Assembly: GCF_900104815.1 (NCBI RefSeq)
Contig: NZ_FNTD01000004.1
Location: 3,116,501 to 3,180,500 of the forward strand
Direction of reading: 5' to 3'
DNA length: 64,000 bases
Origin: Streptomyces misionensis
GTDB lineage: Bacteria > Actinomycetota > Actinomycetes > Streptomycetales > Streptomycetaceae
Part shown: one piece after another, positions 34,204-43,032 of the stretch
Layout: the number at the start of each line of letters is the position of its first letter
Numbering within the stretch: position 1 is the stretch's first letter
Notes under the pieces: model-generated
Database searches by the model: none
What the model saw: the letters and a program-made list of their open reading frames with translations, nothing else
What the model was told of the DNA's origin: nothing
Position numbers and translations under genes: made by a program

Positions 34204-34256
34204 GAACTGATGCCCTTCGGTCCGGCAGCGCGGGCCGGGGCGGGACAGGACTTGCC

Positions 34257-35678
34257 ATGACCGGGCTCGATTCCACCGCCGTACGGCAGGCGCGTACGGC
34301 GCGTGCGGGGGGAGGTGCGCAGCACGGCCCGGACACCCCCGTCCGCCCCCGCGCCACCCTCGCCCTCACCAGCGCGGCGACCGCCGTGACCCTGATGAAC
34401 TACACCGCCCCGATGGTCACGCTGCCGCAGACGGCGGCCGCCCTGCACACCTCGCTCTCCGCCCAAGCCTGGCTCCTGAACGGCACCCCGCTCGGCCTCG
34501 CCGCCCTGCTCCTGGTGGCCGGCAGCCTCGCCGACGACTACGGCCGCCGCCGGATCTTCCTCAGCGGCACCCTGGCCCTGGGCCTGACCACCGCCCTCGG
34601 CGCACTGTCCACGTCCACCTGGCAGTTCACCCTGGCCCGCATCGCCCAGGGCGCCGCGAGCGCGGCCCTGCTGGCCAGCGGCCTCGGCCTGATCGTGCAC
34701 GCCTTCCCGAGCCCGCGCGGCCGGCTGCACGCGACCGGCGTCTGGGGCGCCTTCGTCAGCGGCGGCATCGCGGCGGGCCCCCTGGTCGCCGCGTCACTGC
34801 CCGACTGGCGCGTCGGCTACGGCGCCCTCGGCGCCCTCGCCCTGCTCCTGGCCGCGCTCGGCACCCGCACCCTCACCGAGTCCCGCGCGCCCCGCGGCGG
34901 CCGCCCCGACATCCTCGGCGCACTCACCTTCGGCACCGCCCTGACCGCCCTGGTCGCGGCCCTCACCCTGGGCCGCGACGGCTGGCTGCGGGCCCCGGTG
35001 GGCCTGCTGCTCGCGGCGGCGGTGCTGCTGGTCGGCGCGTTCGTCGCGGTGGAACGCCGCTCCGCGACCCCGATGATCGACCTCGGTCTGCTGCGCCGCC
35101 CCCGCTTCCTGTCCTCCTCCGCGGGCGGCCTGTTCACCGGCCTCGCCGTGATCGCCCCCTTCAGCTACCTGCCCGCCGTGGTGCAGCAGGCCATGCACCT
35201 GTCCCCGCTGGCCACGGCCGGCCTGCTGCTGCTCTGGTCCGGGCTGAGCTTCGCCGTCGCCCTCCAGGTCAAGCGACTGCCCGGCCGGATACCGCCGCGC
35301 GCGCAACTGGCCCTGGGCTTCGCCCTGCACATGGTCGCCGTCCTGACGATGCTCGGGGCCGTCGGCGCGGGCTCCTGGACCCGGCTGCTGCCCGGTCTCG
35401 CCATCGGCGGCGTGGGCAGCGGCCTGCTCAACGGCGCCCTGCCGCTGCTCGCCGTCGACTCCGTCCCGCGCGAACGCGCCGCCATGGGCTCCGGCGCCCA
35501 GCAGACCCTGCGCTACATCGGCTCCAGCGCCGGCGTCGCCCTCACCATCGCCCTCGCCACCTCGGACGGCGACCTCGCCCACGGCACGGACATCGCCCTG
35601 GTGGTGTCGGCGGGGCTGGCGCTGGCGGGGGCGGTGGGGGTGATGGTGGCGCGGGAGCGCGACGGGCAGCGGGCCTGA
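34257..35678 (+). CDS. MFS drug-type exporter (14-TM, DHA2-like)
   Basis: 473 residues with 12-14 predicted membrane helices. Motif A is seen as GSLADDYGRRRIF and motif C-like GLIVHAFPSPRGR region follows. Similar transporters export drugs or secondary metabolites by proton antiport. ATG 34257 has AGGAC upstream. Expression is probably repressed by the divergent HxlR protein. It ends adjacent (no gap) to the convergent TIGR03943-type gene. Confidence 0.83.
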   Translation: MTGLDSTAVRQARTARAGGGAQHGPDTPVRPRATLALTSAATAVTLMNYTAPMVTLPQTAAALHTSLSAQAWLLNGTPLGLAALLLVAGSLADDYGRRRIFLSGTLALGLTTALGALSTSTWQFTLARIAQGAASAALLASGLGLIVHAFPSPRGRLHATGVWGAFVSGGIAAGPLVAASLPDWRVGYGALGALALLLAALGTRTLTESRAPRGGRPDILGALTFGTALTALVAALTLGRDGWLRAPVGLLLAAAVLLVGAFVAVERRSATPMIDLGLLRRPRFLSSSAGGLFTGLAVIAPFSYLPAVVQQAMHLSPLATAGLLLLWSGLSFAVALQVKRLPGRIPPRAQLALGFALHMVAVLTMLGAVGAGSWTRLLPGLAIGGVGSGLLNGALPLLAVDSVPRERAAMGSGAQQTLRYIGSSAGVALTIALATSDGDLAHGTDIALVVSAGLALAGAVGVMVARERDGQRA

Positions 35679-36497
35679 CTAGTGCTGATCGGACGGGTCG
35701 GTGACGCGGCCGGTCGGCGTGCGGCCGCCGATGCCGGTCCAGGGCCCGCCCGCCCGTGTGGTGGGCAACGGAAGGGCGTCCTGGTAGCCGTTGACCGGCC
35801 GGGGCACCTTCGTGACCGTACGGGCGTCCAGCACGACCTGTGCCGAGCCGGTGCCCAGGGTGCCCGCGGGGTGCCAGCTCCCGGTGACCGACACCCAGGT
35901 GTCGGCGGCGAGCACGGGCCCGCCGTAGATCCGCACCTTCACCGACTGGGCGTCCGCGGCACAGCAGTTGATGATGATGCGGGTCAGGTCCCAGCCGTCC
36001 TTCCCGTGCGGCGTGACGATCCCGGTCATCGAGACGGTGCGCCCCTTGATGGCCCGCGAACGGTCCTGCCGTACCCGGCGGGTGAAGTCGGACAGGGTCA
36101 TCGGCAGCGGCGAGGTGGCGGGCAGCGGGGCGAACGTGCGCTGCCCGCTGACGGGTTCGGCCGGCTGCCGGGAGGCGGTGTAGGCGCCGAGGGCGGGCGG
36201 CGCGTAGCAGAGCAGGCTAAGCACAGGCAGCAGCAACAGCCAGGCGACGCGCGGCATACCGGAGTGGTCGTGCCCGTGCCCGTGCTCGTGTCCGTGCTCC
36301 TCGGAGTCCCGCCGCCGCCCCTTCCGGTCGAGGACGGCGCCGGCGACCCCCAGCAGGACCAGCACCACGCCCGACGCGATGAGCAGGGGCCGCATGCTCT
36401 CCTTGACGTAACGCAGGCACAGGTCGGAGACGAGGGAGATGCGCAGCAGCCCGAGCCCGCACAGCACGAGCAGTCCCGCCTGGAACGACCGTTTCAC
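35679..36497 (-). CDS. TIGR03943/YcgQ-like membrane protein
   Basis: 272 residues. Two membrane segments in the N-terminal 90 residues flank a His-rich stretch (HGHEHGHGHDH), then a C-terminal domain with IINCCAADAQ, a conserved Cys-Cys. This is the TIGR03943 (UPF0703) layout, known as YcgQ in Bacillus. The His-rich loop suggests a metal-related role. GTG 36497 overlaps the stop of the upstream permease gene by 4 nt, so the two proteins probably act as a complex. Confidence 0.8.
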   Translation of the reverse strand: MKRSFQAGLLVLCGLGLLRISLVSDLCLRYVKESMRPLLIASGVVLVLLGVAGAVLDRKGRRRDSEEHGHEHGHGHDHSGMPRVAWLLLLPVLSLLCYAPPALGAYTASRQPAEPVSGQRTFAPLPATSPLPMTLSDFTRRVRQDRSRAIKGRTVSMTGIVTPHGKDGWDLTRIIINCCAADAQSVKVRIYGGPVLAADTWVSVTGSWHPAGTLGTGSAQVVLDARTVTKVPRPVNGYQDALPLPTTRAGGPWTGIGGRTPTGRVTDPSDQH

Positions 36498-37537
36498 AGG
36501 AGTGCGCCTCCGATCAGCGCGCTGCACACGACGGCGACCACGAGGGTGGCGGCGCAGAACCGCACGGCGAAGGCCCGCCCGAAGGTGCCCGCCTGCAAGG
36601 CGATCAGCTTCAGGTCGACCATGGGACCCACCACCATGAACGCCAGCCGCGCGACCGGCGGGAACCCGGTGAGCGAGGCGGCGAGGAAGGCGTCCGCCTC
36701 CGAGCAGACGGCGAGCAGCACGGCGAGGGCGGCCAGGAAGAGCACGGACAGCCAGGGCGTCCCGGCGAACGTGTCGAGCACGGAGCGCGGGACGGCGACG
36801 TTGAAGGTGGCCGCCGCCATCGCGCCGAGCACGAGGAACCCGCCGGCGTGCAGGAAGTCGTGCTGGAAGCCGAGCCGGAACTCGTTCCAGCGGCTGTGGC
36901 CCGCCTGGTGCCCGGTGTGCCGTACGGCCGGCCGCAGCCACTCGCTCCGCCCGAACCGCAGCCACAGCCAGCCCATGACGACGGCGGTGGCGAGCGAGGC
37001 CAGCAGCCGGGCCAGCACCATGGCCGGGTCGCCGGGGAAAGCGATCGCGGTGGCGGTGAGCACGACGGGGTTGACGGCCGGCGCGGACAGCAGGAACGCG
37101 AACGCCGCGGCCGGGGTGACCCCGCGCCCGATGAGGCTGCTGGCGACGGGCACCGAGGCGCACTCGCAGCCCGGCAGCACGACCCCCGCCACCCCGGCCA
37201 CCGGCACGGCGAGCACCGGCCGCCGCGGCAGCATCCGCCGGAACACCCGCTCGGGCACGAAGGCGTTGATCGCCCCGGACAGGGCCGTGCCCAGCAGCAG
37301 GAACGGCAACGCCTGCACGGTGACCGCCAGACACACGGTCCGCCACGCCTGCACCGCCGGGGCGTCGCCCCACCGCCCGACGAGGAAGAGCAGGGTCCCG
37401 GGCACGACGGCGGCGCCGACGAGCAGCAACGGCCAGAACCGGGGCGGCGCGCTCGCGGCCGTCGCCTCCGCCGCCGTCCCCTCCCGCCCCGCCGGACCGT
37501 CCTGATCGGCGTGGACCAGCTCCCCCGTCAACCGCAT
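36494..37537 (-). CDS. UPF0718/YcgR-like permease
   Basis: 347 residues with about eight membrane helices and the family features GVVLPGCECASVPVASSL (a Cys-x-Cys in a helix) and CSEADAFLAASLTGFP. These permeases pair with TIGR03943 proteins and are suspected to move metal ions or small anions; the substrate is unknown. ATG 37537 follows GGGG. Two direct repeats (37556-37583) lie just upstream and may be its control site. Confidence 0.8.
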   Translation of the reverse strand: MRLTGELVHADQDGPAGREGTAAEATAASAPPRFWPLLLVGAAVVPGTLLFLVGRWGDAPAVQAWRTVCLAVTVQALPFLLLGTALSGAINAFVPERVFRRMLPRRPVLAVPVAGVAGVVLPGCECASVPVASSLIGRGVTPAAAFAFLLSAPAVNPVVLTATAIAFPGDPAMVLARLLASLATAVVMGWLWLRFGRSEWLRPAVRHTGHQAGHSRWNEFRLGFQHDFLHAGGFLVLGAMAAATFNVAVPRSVLDTFAGTPWLSVLFLAALAVLLAVCSEADAFLAASLTGFPPVARLAFMVVGPMVDLKLIALQAGTFGRAFAVRFCAATLVVAVVCSALIGGALL

Positions 37538-37555
37538 CCCGACCCCACGTCCAGA

Positions 37556-37583
37556 TGTCCACACGGACGGGTGTCCACGTGGA
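37556..37583. repeat. Direct repeats upstream of the permease operon
   Basis: TGTCCACACGGA (37556-37567) and TGTCCACGTGGA (37572-37583) match at 10 of 12 positions, 16 bp apart, so they face the same side of the helix within about one and a half turns. The second contains the palindrome TCCACGTGGA. Confidence 0.6.
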
Positions 37584-37710
37584 TGTCGCTGTCGGCACCG
37601 AAGATAGCGACCGCACCTGTGCACGGGTGCCGCGCACCCCGGTACCGCCCGCGGGTGCCTGCCCCCACCGCGCCTCACGTTTGTCGGCGCCCGGCAGTAC
37701 GGTGTCCCCC

Positions 37711-38721
37711 ATGCGCCCCGACACGCCTGCCGAGAACGTCGACCACACCGCCGAAGCGGCACGCCTGGAGCGGACCGCCGGCCTGTACCCGGAGGACGCC
37801 GAGGCCCTGCTCCTGCGGGCGGCGGCCCACCTGGAGCTGTCCGGCGACCGCCCCGCGGCCACCACCCTCTACGACCGCCTGCTGTCCACCCCCGGCATCC
37901 TGGAGAACCCGTCCCTGGTGCGGGCCCTGAAGGCGGCCAACCTCTGGGAGTACGGCCATGAGGCGGAGGCCAGGGCGATCATCGAGGGCATCCGCGCCAC
38001 GGCCCCGCGCGACCCCGGCCCGTGGCTGATCGTCGCGGAGTCCCTGGAGTCCCACGACGAGCTGGAGGCGGCGGAGGACACCTTCACGGAGGCGGCGCGG
38101 CTCCTGCTGCCCGACACCCCGGAGACCCCGCTCCCCCTGCACCCCCTCCTCTACGGCCGCCACCGCGTCCGCCGCATGCGGGGCCTGCCGCACGACGACT
38201 GGGACACCCTGGCCGACACCCTGCACACCGGCCCGGTCACCCTGGACGAACTGCACGACCCGAAACGCGTCTGGTCCCTGGGCTCCGACAACCCCGCCGA
38301 GCTCCAGGCCGAGATCTCCCGCCTCCGCGCCGAACTGGGCACCTACCGCGAGGCCCTCTCCCGCCCCTTCCCGGTCGCCGTCCTGCACTGGCCGGCCCCG
38401 GAACTGGCGGAACTCCTCTCGGCCTACCCCGCCCTCGCCACGGAGTACCCCTCCCACGAGGCCCACCTCGCGACCATAGAGTCCTCCCTGCGCGAACTCT
38501 CCTCCTCCGGCACGGCCAACCTCGGCATCGTCACCGGCACCGTCCCCTCCTACGAAGCCTTCGCCGCCTCCGAGGCCACCTCCCCGGACGACCCGACCCT
38601 GCTCCCCCAATACGCCACGACCCTGGCCTCCAGGGGCCGCGCGGTGGCTTGGCCGCCGGGGGTGGGGGTGGGGTGTTGGTGCGGGTCGGAGGAGGCGTAT
38701 GAGGGGTGTCACGGCGTTTAG
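37711..38721 (+). CDS. SEC-C motif protein with TPR-like N-terminus
   Basis: 336 residues. The N-terminal half is helical and Ala/Leu-rich with tetratricopeptide-like pattern (LLLRAAAHLELSGD, ALKAANLWEYGHEAEARA). The C-terminus ends in a SEC-C zinc motif CWCGSEEAYEGCHG. SEC-C motifs mediate protein or nucleic-acid contacts, as in SecA. Probably a cytoplasmic adaptor of unknown partner. ATG 37711 has only a weak ribosome site (ACGGTG). It is the last ordinary gene before the low-GC island. Confidence 0.78.
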   Translation: MRPDTPAENVDHTAEAARLERTAGLYPEDAEALLLRAAAHLELSGDRPAATTLYDRLLSTPGILENPSLVRALKAANLWEYGHEAEARAIIEGIRATAPRDPGPWLIVAESLESHDELEAAEDTFTEAARLLLPDTPETPLPLHPLLYGRHRVRRMRGLPHDDWDTLADTLHTGPVTLDELHDPKRVWSLGSDNPAELQAEISRLRAELGTYREALSRPFPVAVLHWPAPELAELLSAYPALATEYPSHEAHLATIESSLRELSSSGTANLGIVTGTVPSYEAFAASEATSPDDPTLLPQYATTLASRGRAVAWPPGVGVGCWCGSEEAYEGCHGV

Positions 38722-38842
38722 CCCCCTCGCACACCGTTCAACGCCCGCGCACGGCCCCTGCTGTCAGTAGCTGCTGTTACAACTGATCCATGCCGGCACG
38801 CCAGGTCGTGCCCGCGCATCACGAGGGATTGGGGGAGCAGCC

Positions 38843-41800
38843 GTGGCAGAGCCGATCGCGGGCGTCTACGAGAAGCTGATCACGCAGGATGTGCGCGATG
38901 AGTTGGCTCGCTTTGAGGCGGCCGGTTGGACAGCCATTGACGCCGAAGTCAGTGCCGAGTCGGCGCCCCATGTCCTGGCTCGCTACATCGGTGATGCGGT
39001 CGGGCAGAAGTTGGCCCAGCTTCCGCCCGAGGAACGCGTCAAAACGGCGAATCGCGTCCTTGAGGCGCTGGCGGCTACCAGCCCCACTGATGTGAGCACC
39101 ACGGACACGGATGCGGCGAGCACGATTGTCGATGGCCCGCGGCAACTGCTCACTTTGGCTAGGCAGGAGGCGCCAGGTGTATACACACTGCGCCCCTTGA
39201 CCCCGCTGTCCGAAACCTCGCTCATCACCAACTCCCCAGAAGATGTGAGTCTCGGCGCCGAGCTCAGGGCGGAGCTTGCTACGGCAGACCGCATCGACCT
39301 GCTCTGCGCGTTCGTGAAGTGGTACGGCATTCGCGTTCTGGAAGACTCACTACACGCGGCGCGGGAGCGTGGCGTACCGATCCGAGTGATCACGACCACG
39401 TACATCGGTGCCACCGACCGCCATGCACTCGACCGTCTGGTTCGCGACTTCGGCGCCACGGTCAAGGTCAACTATGAGATCCGCTCCACCCGGCTGCACG
39501 CTAAGGCCTGGTTGTTCAGGCGCAACACCAGCTTTGATACGGCGTACGTCGGCAGCTCCAACCTCTCGAAGGCAGCCCTTCTCGACGGCTTGGAGTGGAA
39601 TGTGCGGCTGTCGTCCGTGGCGACACCTGCGGTCCTCGACAAGTTTGAGGCGACGTTCGATGCGTACTGGAGCGATCCAGCCTTCGAGACGTACGATCCT
39701 GACATCCACGGCACTCGCCTCGATCAGGCATTGGCCCAGGCCAGCGGAGCCACCTCGGGCACGGACGTGAAGATCAGCCTTTCCGGCCTAGAAGTGCGCC
39801 CCTATCCCCACCAGCAAGACATGCTGGAACGGCTCACAGTCGAGCGGGAGTTTCGCAACCGGCATCGCAACCTCCTCGTCGCGGCGACCGGCACCGGGAA
39901 AACGGTCATGGCCGCACTGGACTACCGCAACCTGTGCCGCAAGCACGATGGTGCTGGCCGACCGACGCTGCTGTTCGTAGCCCACCGCAAGGAGATCCTC
40001 AAGCAGTCGCTTCGTACCTACCGAGAGGTGCTGGACGATGCGTCGTTTGGTGAGCTACTGCACGCAGGGCAGGACCCGCAGGAGTGGAACCACGTCTTCG
40101 CCAGCGTCCAGTCCCTCAATGTTCGGCGCCTGGAACAACTGGCTCCCCGTCACTTCGACATCATCGTCATCGACGAGTTCCACCACGCCACCGCTACCAC
40201 CTACCAGCGGGTGATCGACCACTTCACGCCGAGGGAACTGCTGGGCCTGACAGCCACCCCGGAGCGCATGGATGGGCTCAATGTGCAAGATGAGTTCTTC
40301 GAGGGGCGCATCGCCGCCGAGATGCGGCTCTGGGAAGCCCTGGAAAACGACCTGCTCTGCCCCTTCCACTACTTCGGCATCCCCGACGGCACCGATCTGA
40401 CAAATCTCGGTTGGCAGCGGGGCTCCTACACCGACCAGGACCTGGACAACCTCTACACGGGCAACGACGCGCGCGCTCGGATCGTGCTGAAGCAGATCCG
40501 AGACAAGGTCTCCCGCCCGGGCGCCATGCGGGCGCTGGGTTTCTGCGTGACCAAGGCGCACGCCCACTTTATGGCTGACTTCTTCCGGAAGGCCGGCCTC
40601 AACGCGGTGGCGCTCGACAGTGACTCACCCTCCAGCGTGCGGGCCCAGGCACTGGCTGACCTGCGGGACGGCAAGATCCAAGTCATCTTCTCCGTCGACC
40701 TGTTCAACGAGGGCCTTGATATCCCTGACGTCGACACCTTGCTGCTGCTGCGCCCCACCAACAGCGCCACCGTCTTCCTCCAGCAGCTGGGTCGAGGGCT
40801 GAGGCGAACCGAGACGAAACCCGTGCTCACGGTCCTCGATTTCATCGGACAGCACCGAGCCGAGTTCCGCTTCGAGGAGCAGTTCCGCGCACTGACCAAC
40901 CTGTCCCGCAACCGCCTCCTGGAACACATCCAGCGCGACTTCCCTCAGCTGCCGTCCGGGTGCCAAATCATCCTCGAAGGCAAGTCGAAGGACATTGTCA
41001 TCGAGAACATCCGGACCCAGCTGGGCGCCACAGTGAAGACGTTGGTGAAGGAGGTCAAGACCTATGGCACTCCACGCCTGGCCGACTACCTCCAAGAGAG
41101 CCGTCGAGAGATCAAGGAGCTCTACAAGAGCGACAACTCGTGGACGACGGTGCTGCGCCGCGCCGGCCTCATCGACGAACCGGCCTCCGCTGCGGAGGCT
41201 GCGCTCCTCAAGCGGATCCACGCCTTCCTTCACGTAGACGACCCGGAGCGTGCGGCTGCCTACCTCCGGCTGCTGCAAGACGACGCACCTGCGTACGAGG
41301 ACCTGAGTCCGACGGACCAGACGTACGCCCGCATGCTGTTCTTCAACCTGTGGGATAACGCGGGCGGCTTCACCACCTACCAGGAGGGATTGGAGTCTCT
41401 TCGTCCCCAGCGAGCCTTCCGGGACGAGCTCCGACAGGTGATTTCCCATGTCATGGATCAGGCCGACCACATCCCCCTCCCGCTGACTGGGCGCCTCAAC
41501 GAGGTGCCGCTGCGGGTGCACAGCGCCTACAACCGCTCGGAGATCCTGGCCGCACTTGGCGTCGCCCGCTTCGATGGGCAAATGCCACGATCCTTCGCGC
41601 AAGGGGTGCAATGGGTCGAGGAGCTGCAAACAGACGCCCTGCTCATCACGCTGGAAAAGAACGAGAAGGACTTCTCACCCACCATCCGCTACAAGGACTA
41701 CGCCCTGAGCCAAGAGCTCTTCCACTGGGAGTCCCAGAACGCGACAGCCGCCAACTCGCCCACCGGCCTGCGCTACCAACACCACAGAGAACGCGGCAGC

Positions 41801-41986
41801 CACGTCCTCCTCTTCATGCGGCGCTACAAGAACACCGACATCGGCAAACCTCAACCATGGATACTCCTCGGCCCCGCAACGTACGAACACCACACCGGCA
41901 GCAAGCCCATGTCCATCACCTGGCGCCTCCAGCATGACCTCCCAGCCGATGTGTGGACCTACGCGGCAATCACTGCCGCTAGTTGA
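38843..41986 (+). CDS. PLD-like nuclease / SF2 helicase / DUF3427 fusion protein
   Basis: 1047 residues. Domains in order: N-terminal helical region (1-120); phospholipase D-like nuclease domain (about 130-290) with one HxK motif RLHAKAW (H219, K221) and GSSNLSK (about 237); SF2 DEAD/DEAH helicase with Walker A ATGTGKT (about 348-354), DEFHH (about 443) and motif VI QQLGRGLRR (about 645); C-terminal DUF3427-like region (about 720-1040). Similar multidomain proteins are seen in defence or restriction islands, where the helicase moves on DNA and the PLD domain cuts. GTG 38843 follows GGGGGAG. GC is clearly lower than in flanking genes. It is followed after 38 nt by the SRA-like gene, suggesting one system. 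Confidence 0.82.
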   Translation: MAEPIAGVYEKLITQDVRDELARFEAAGWTAIDAEVSAESAPHVLARYIGDAVGQKLAQLPPEERVKTANRVLEALAATSPTDVSTTDTDAASTIVDGPRQLLTLARQEAPGVYTLRPLTPLSETSLITNSPEDVSLGAELRAELATADRIDLLCAFVKWYGIRVLEDSLHAARERGVPIRVITTTYIGATDRHALDRLVRDFGATVKVNYEIRSTRLHAKAWLFRRNTSFDTAYVGSSNLSKAALLDGLEWNVRLSSVATPAVLDKFEATFDAYWSDPAFETYDPDIHGTRLDQALAQASGATSGTDVKISLSGLEVRPYPHQQDMLERLTVEREFRNRHRNLLVAATGTGKTVMAALDYRNLCRKHDGAGRPTLLFVAHRKEILKQSLRTYREVLDDASFGELLHAGQDPQEWNHVFASVQSLNVRRLEQLAPRHFDIIVIDEFHHATATTYQRVIDHFTPRELLGLTATPERMDGLNVQDEFFEGRIAAEMRLWEALENDLLCPFHYFGIPDGTDLTNLGWQRGSYTDQDLDNLYTGNDARARIVLKQIRDKVSRPGAMRALGFCVTKAHAHFMADFFRKAGLNAVALDSDSPSSVRAQALADLRDGKIQVIFSVDLFNEGLDIPDVDTLLLLRPTNSATVFLQQLGRGLRRTETKPVLTVLDFIGQHRAEFRFEEQFRALTNLSRNRLLEHIQRDFPQLPSGCQIILEGKSKDIVIENIRTQLGATVKTLVKEVKTYGTPRLADYLQESRREIKELYKSDNSWTTVLRRAGLIDEPASAAEAALLKRIHAFLHVDDPERAAAYLRLLQDDAPAYEDLSPTDQTYARMLFFNLWDNAGGFTTYQEGLESLRPQRAFRDELRQVISHVMDQADHIPLPLTGRLNEVPLRVHSAYNRSEILAALGVARFDGQMPRSFAQGVQWVEELQTDALLITLEKNEKDFSPTIRYKDYALSQELFHWESQNATAANSPTGLRYQHHRERGSHVLLFMRRYKNTDIGKPQPWILLGPATYEHHTGSKPMSITWRLQHDLPADVWTYAAITAAS

Positions 41987-42024
41987 ACAACTCCGGTGTC
42001 AGTGCGATCAGTTAACGTCAGTGC

Positions 42025-43023
42025 ATGGGCATAGCTTCGATCGCACCTGGGCTTCTGACTACCCGAGCAGAGATGGACCAGCTGTTCGGCGGAGGGCACC
42101 AGGGAGGGATCCTCCCGTCTAAAACCACCCCAAATATCCTCATCTACGTAGACCATGACAGTGGTAAGCAGTACGGCTACGAGGATGGTTGGCTGGCAGA
42201 GGACGACGAGCTCGGGCCGATCTTCGAGTACACGGGTCAAGGCACCAGCGGAGACCAAACGTTTCTGGGGACGAAGGGGTCTCGCAACGCCGCCGTCCTG
42301 TACCACGCAGAGGCCGGAAGGGCCCTGCACGTCTTTGTGGCAGAGGGCAAGGTTCCCGGCTCAAGCTCCAGCGCCAAGCAGCAGCGGTACATCGGCGAGT
42401 TCGCCTTGGACCCCACCCTGCCTTACACCGTACGCGAGGCGCACGGAAAGGGTCAGAAACAGCGCCGCATCATCGTCTTCCGCCTGCGACCCAAGGGGGC
42501 GTTTGAGCGTCTATCCAAGGACGCCGTTACCCGCGCAGAAACGACGACTGCACATAGGGTCTTGGCGAGCGTCGCAGAGCCCAAGATGCAGGAACCCAAG
42601 CGGGTCGCCGCCAAGAAAAAACTGGTATCGGAAAGCCGACGCGCGGCTCAGCCCAGCGTCATTGCCGAGCACCGTCAATCGGAGCTTCGAGACGCATACC
42701 TAAAGAAACTCACTGCGCAAGGGCACGAGGTATGCGCCCTACAAATAAAGATCGCCAACACCACGACCACGCTCACGACCGATCTCTACGACGCCACCGC
42801 ACACGAGCTCTATTCGGTGCGGGGGGAGAGCTCCCGCGAGGAGGTGCGTGCGGCGGTAGGTCAGCTCAAAGACTACGTACGCCACCTAAGGCCGCACCCT
42901 CCCAAGTTGGTGACGCTGCTTCCAGAGAAGCCACAGGATGACTTGACGAACCTTCTTCACACAGAAGAGATCGATCTAGTTTTCCGAGACGGTAGCGCTT
43001 ACACGCGCTGCACAGCGAAGTAG
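42025..43023 (+). CDS. SRA-like modified-DNA reader with degenerate PD-(D/E)XK domain
   Basis: 332 residues. The N-terminal half (about 15-155) has FGGGHQGGILPSKTTPN, QRYIGEFALDP and IIVFRLRP, a pattern of the SRA/YDG-like domains of type IV and HNH restriction proteins that bind modified bases. The C-terminal domain (about 215-325) resembles restriction nucleases with LTTDLYD (about 250-256) and REEVRAAVGQLKDY, but where active relatives have E-A-K this protein has S-V-R (about 265-267), so cleavage may be lost or changed. ATG 42025 has no ribosome site; two GTCAGTGC repeats (41998, 42017) precede it. Confidence 0.7.
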   Translation: MGIASIAPGLLTTRAEMDQLFGGGHQGGILPSKTTPNILIYVDHDSGKQYGYEDGWLAEDDELGPIFEYTGQGTSGDQTFLGTKGSRNAAVLYHAEAGRALHVFVAEGKVPGSSSSAKQQRYIGEFALDPTLPYTVREAHGKGQKQRRIIVFRLRPKGAFERLSKDAVTRAETTTAHRVLASVAEPKMQEPKRVAAKKKLVSESRRAAQPSVIAEHRQSELRDAYLKKLTAQGHEVCALQIKIANTTTTLTTDLYDATAHELYSVRGESSREEVRAAVGQLKDYVRHLRPHPPKLVTLLPEKPQDDLTNLLHTEEIDLVFRDGSAYTRCTAK

Positions 43024-43032
43024 GCGGTGGTT

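Noticed and set aside
37538..37710. Zur box before the permease pair
   Set aside because: No sequence like the actinobacterial Zur site TGAAAATCATTTTCA is present; only the GTCCAC repeats.
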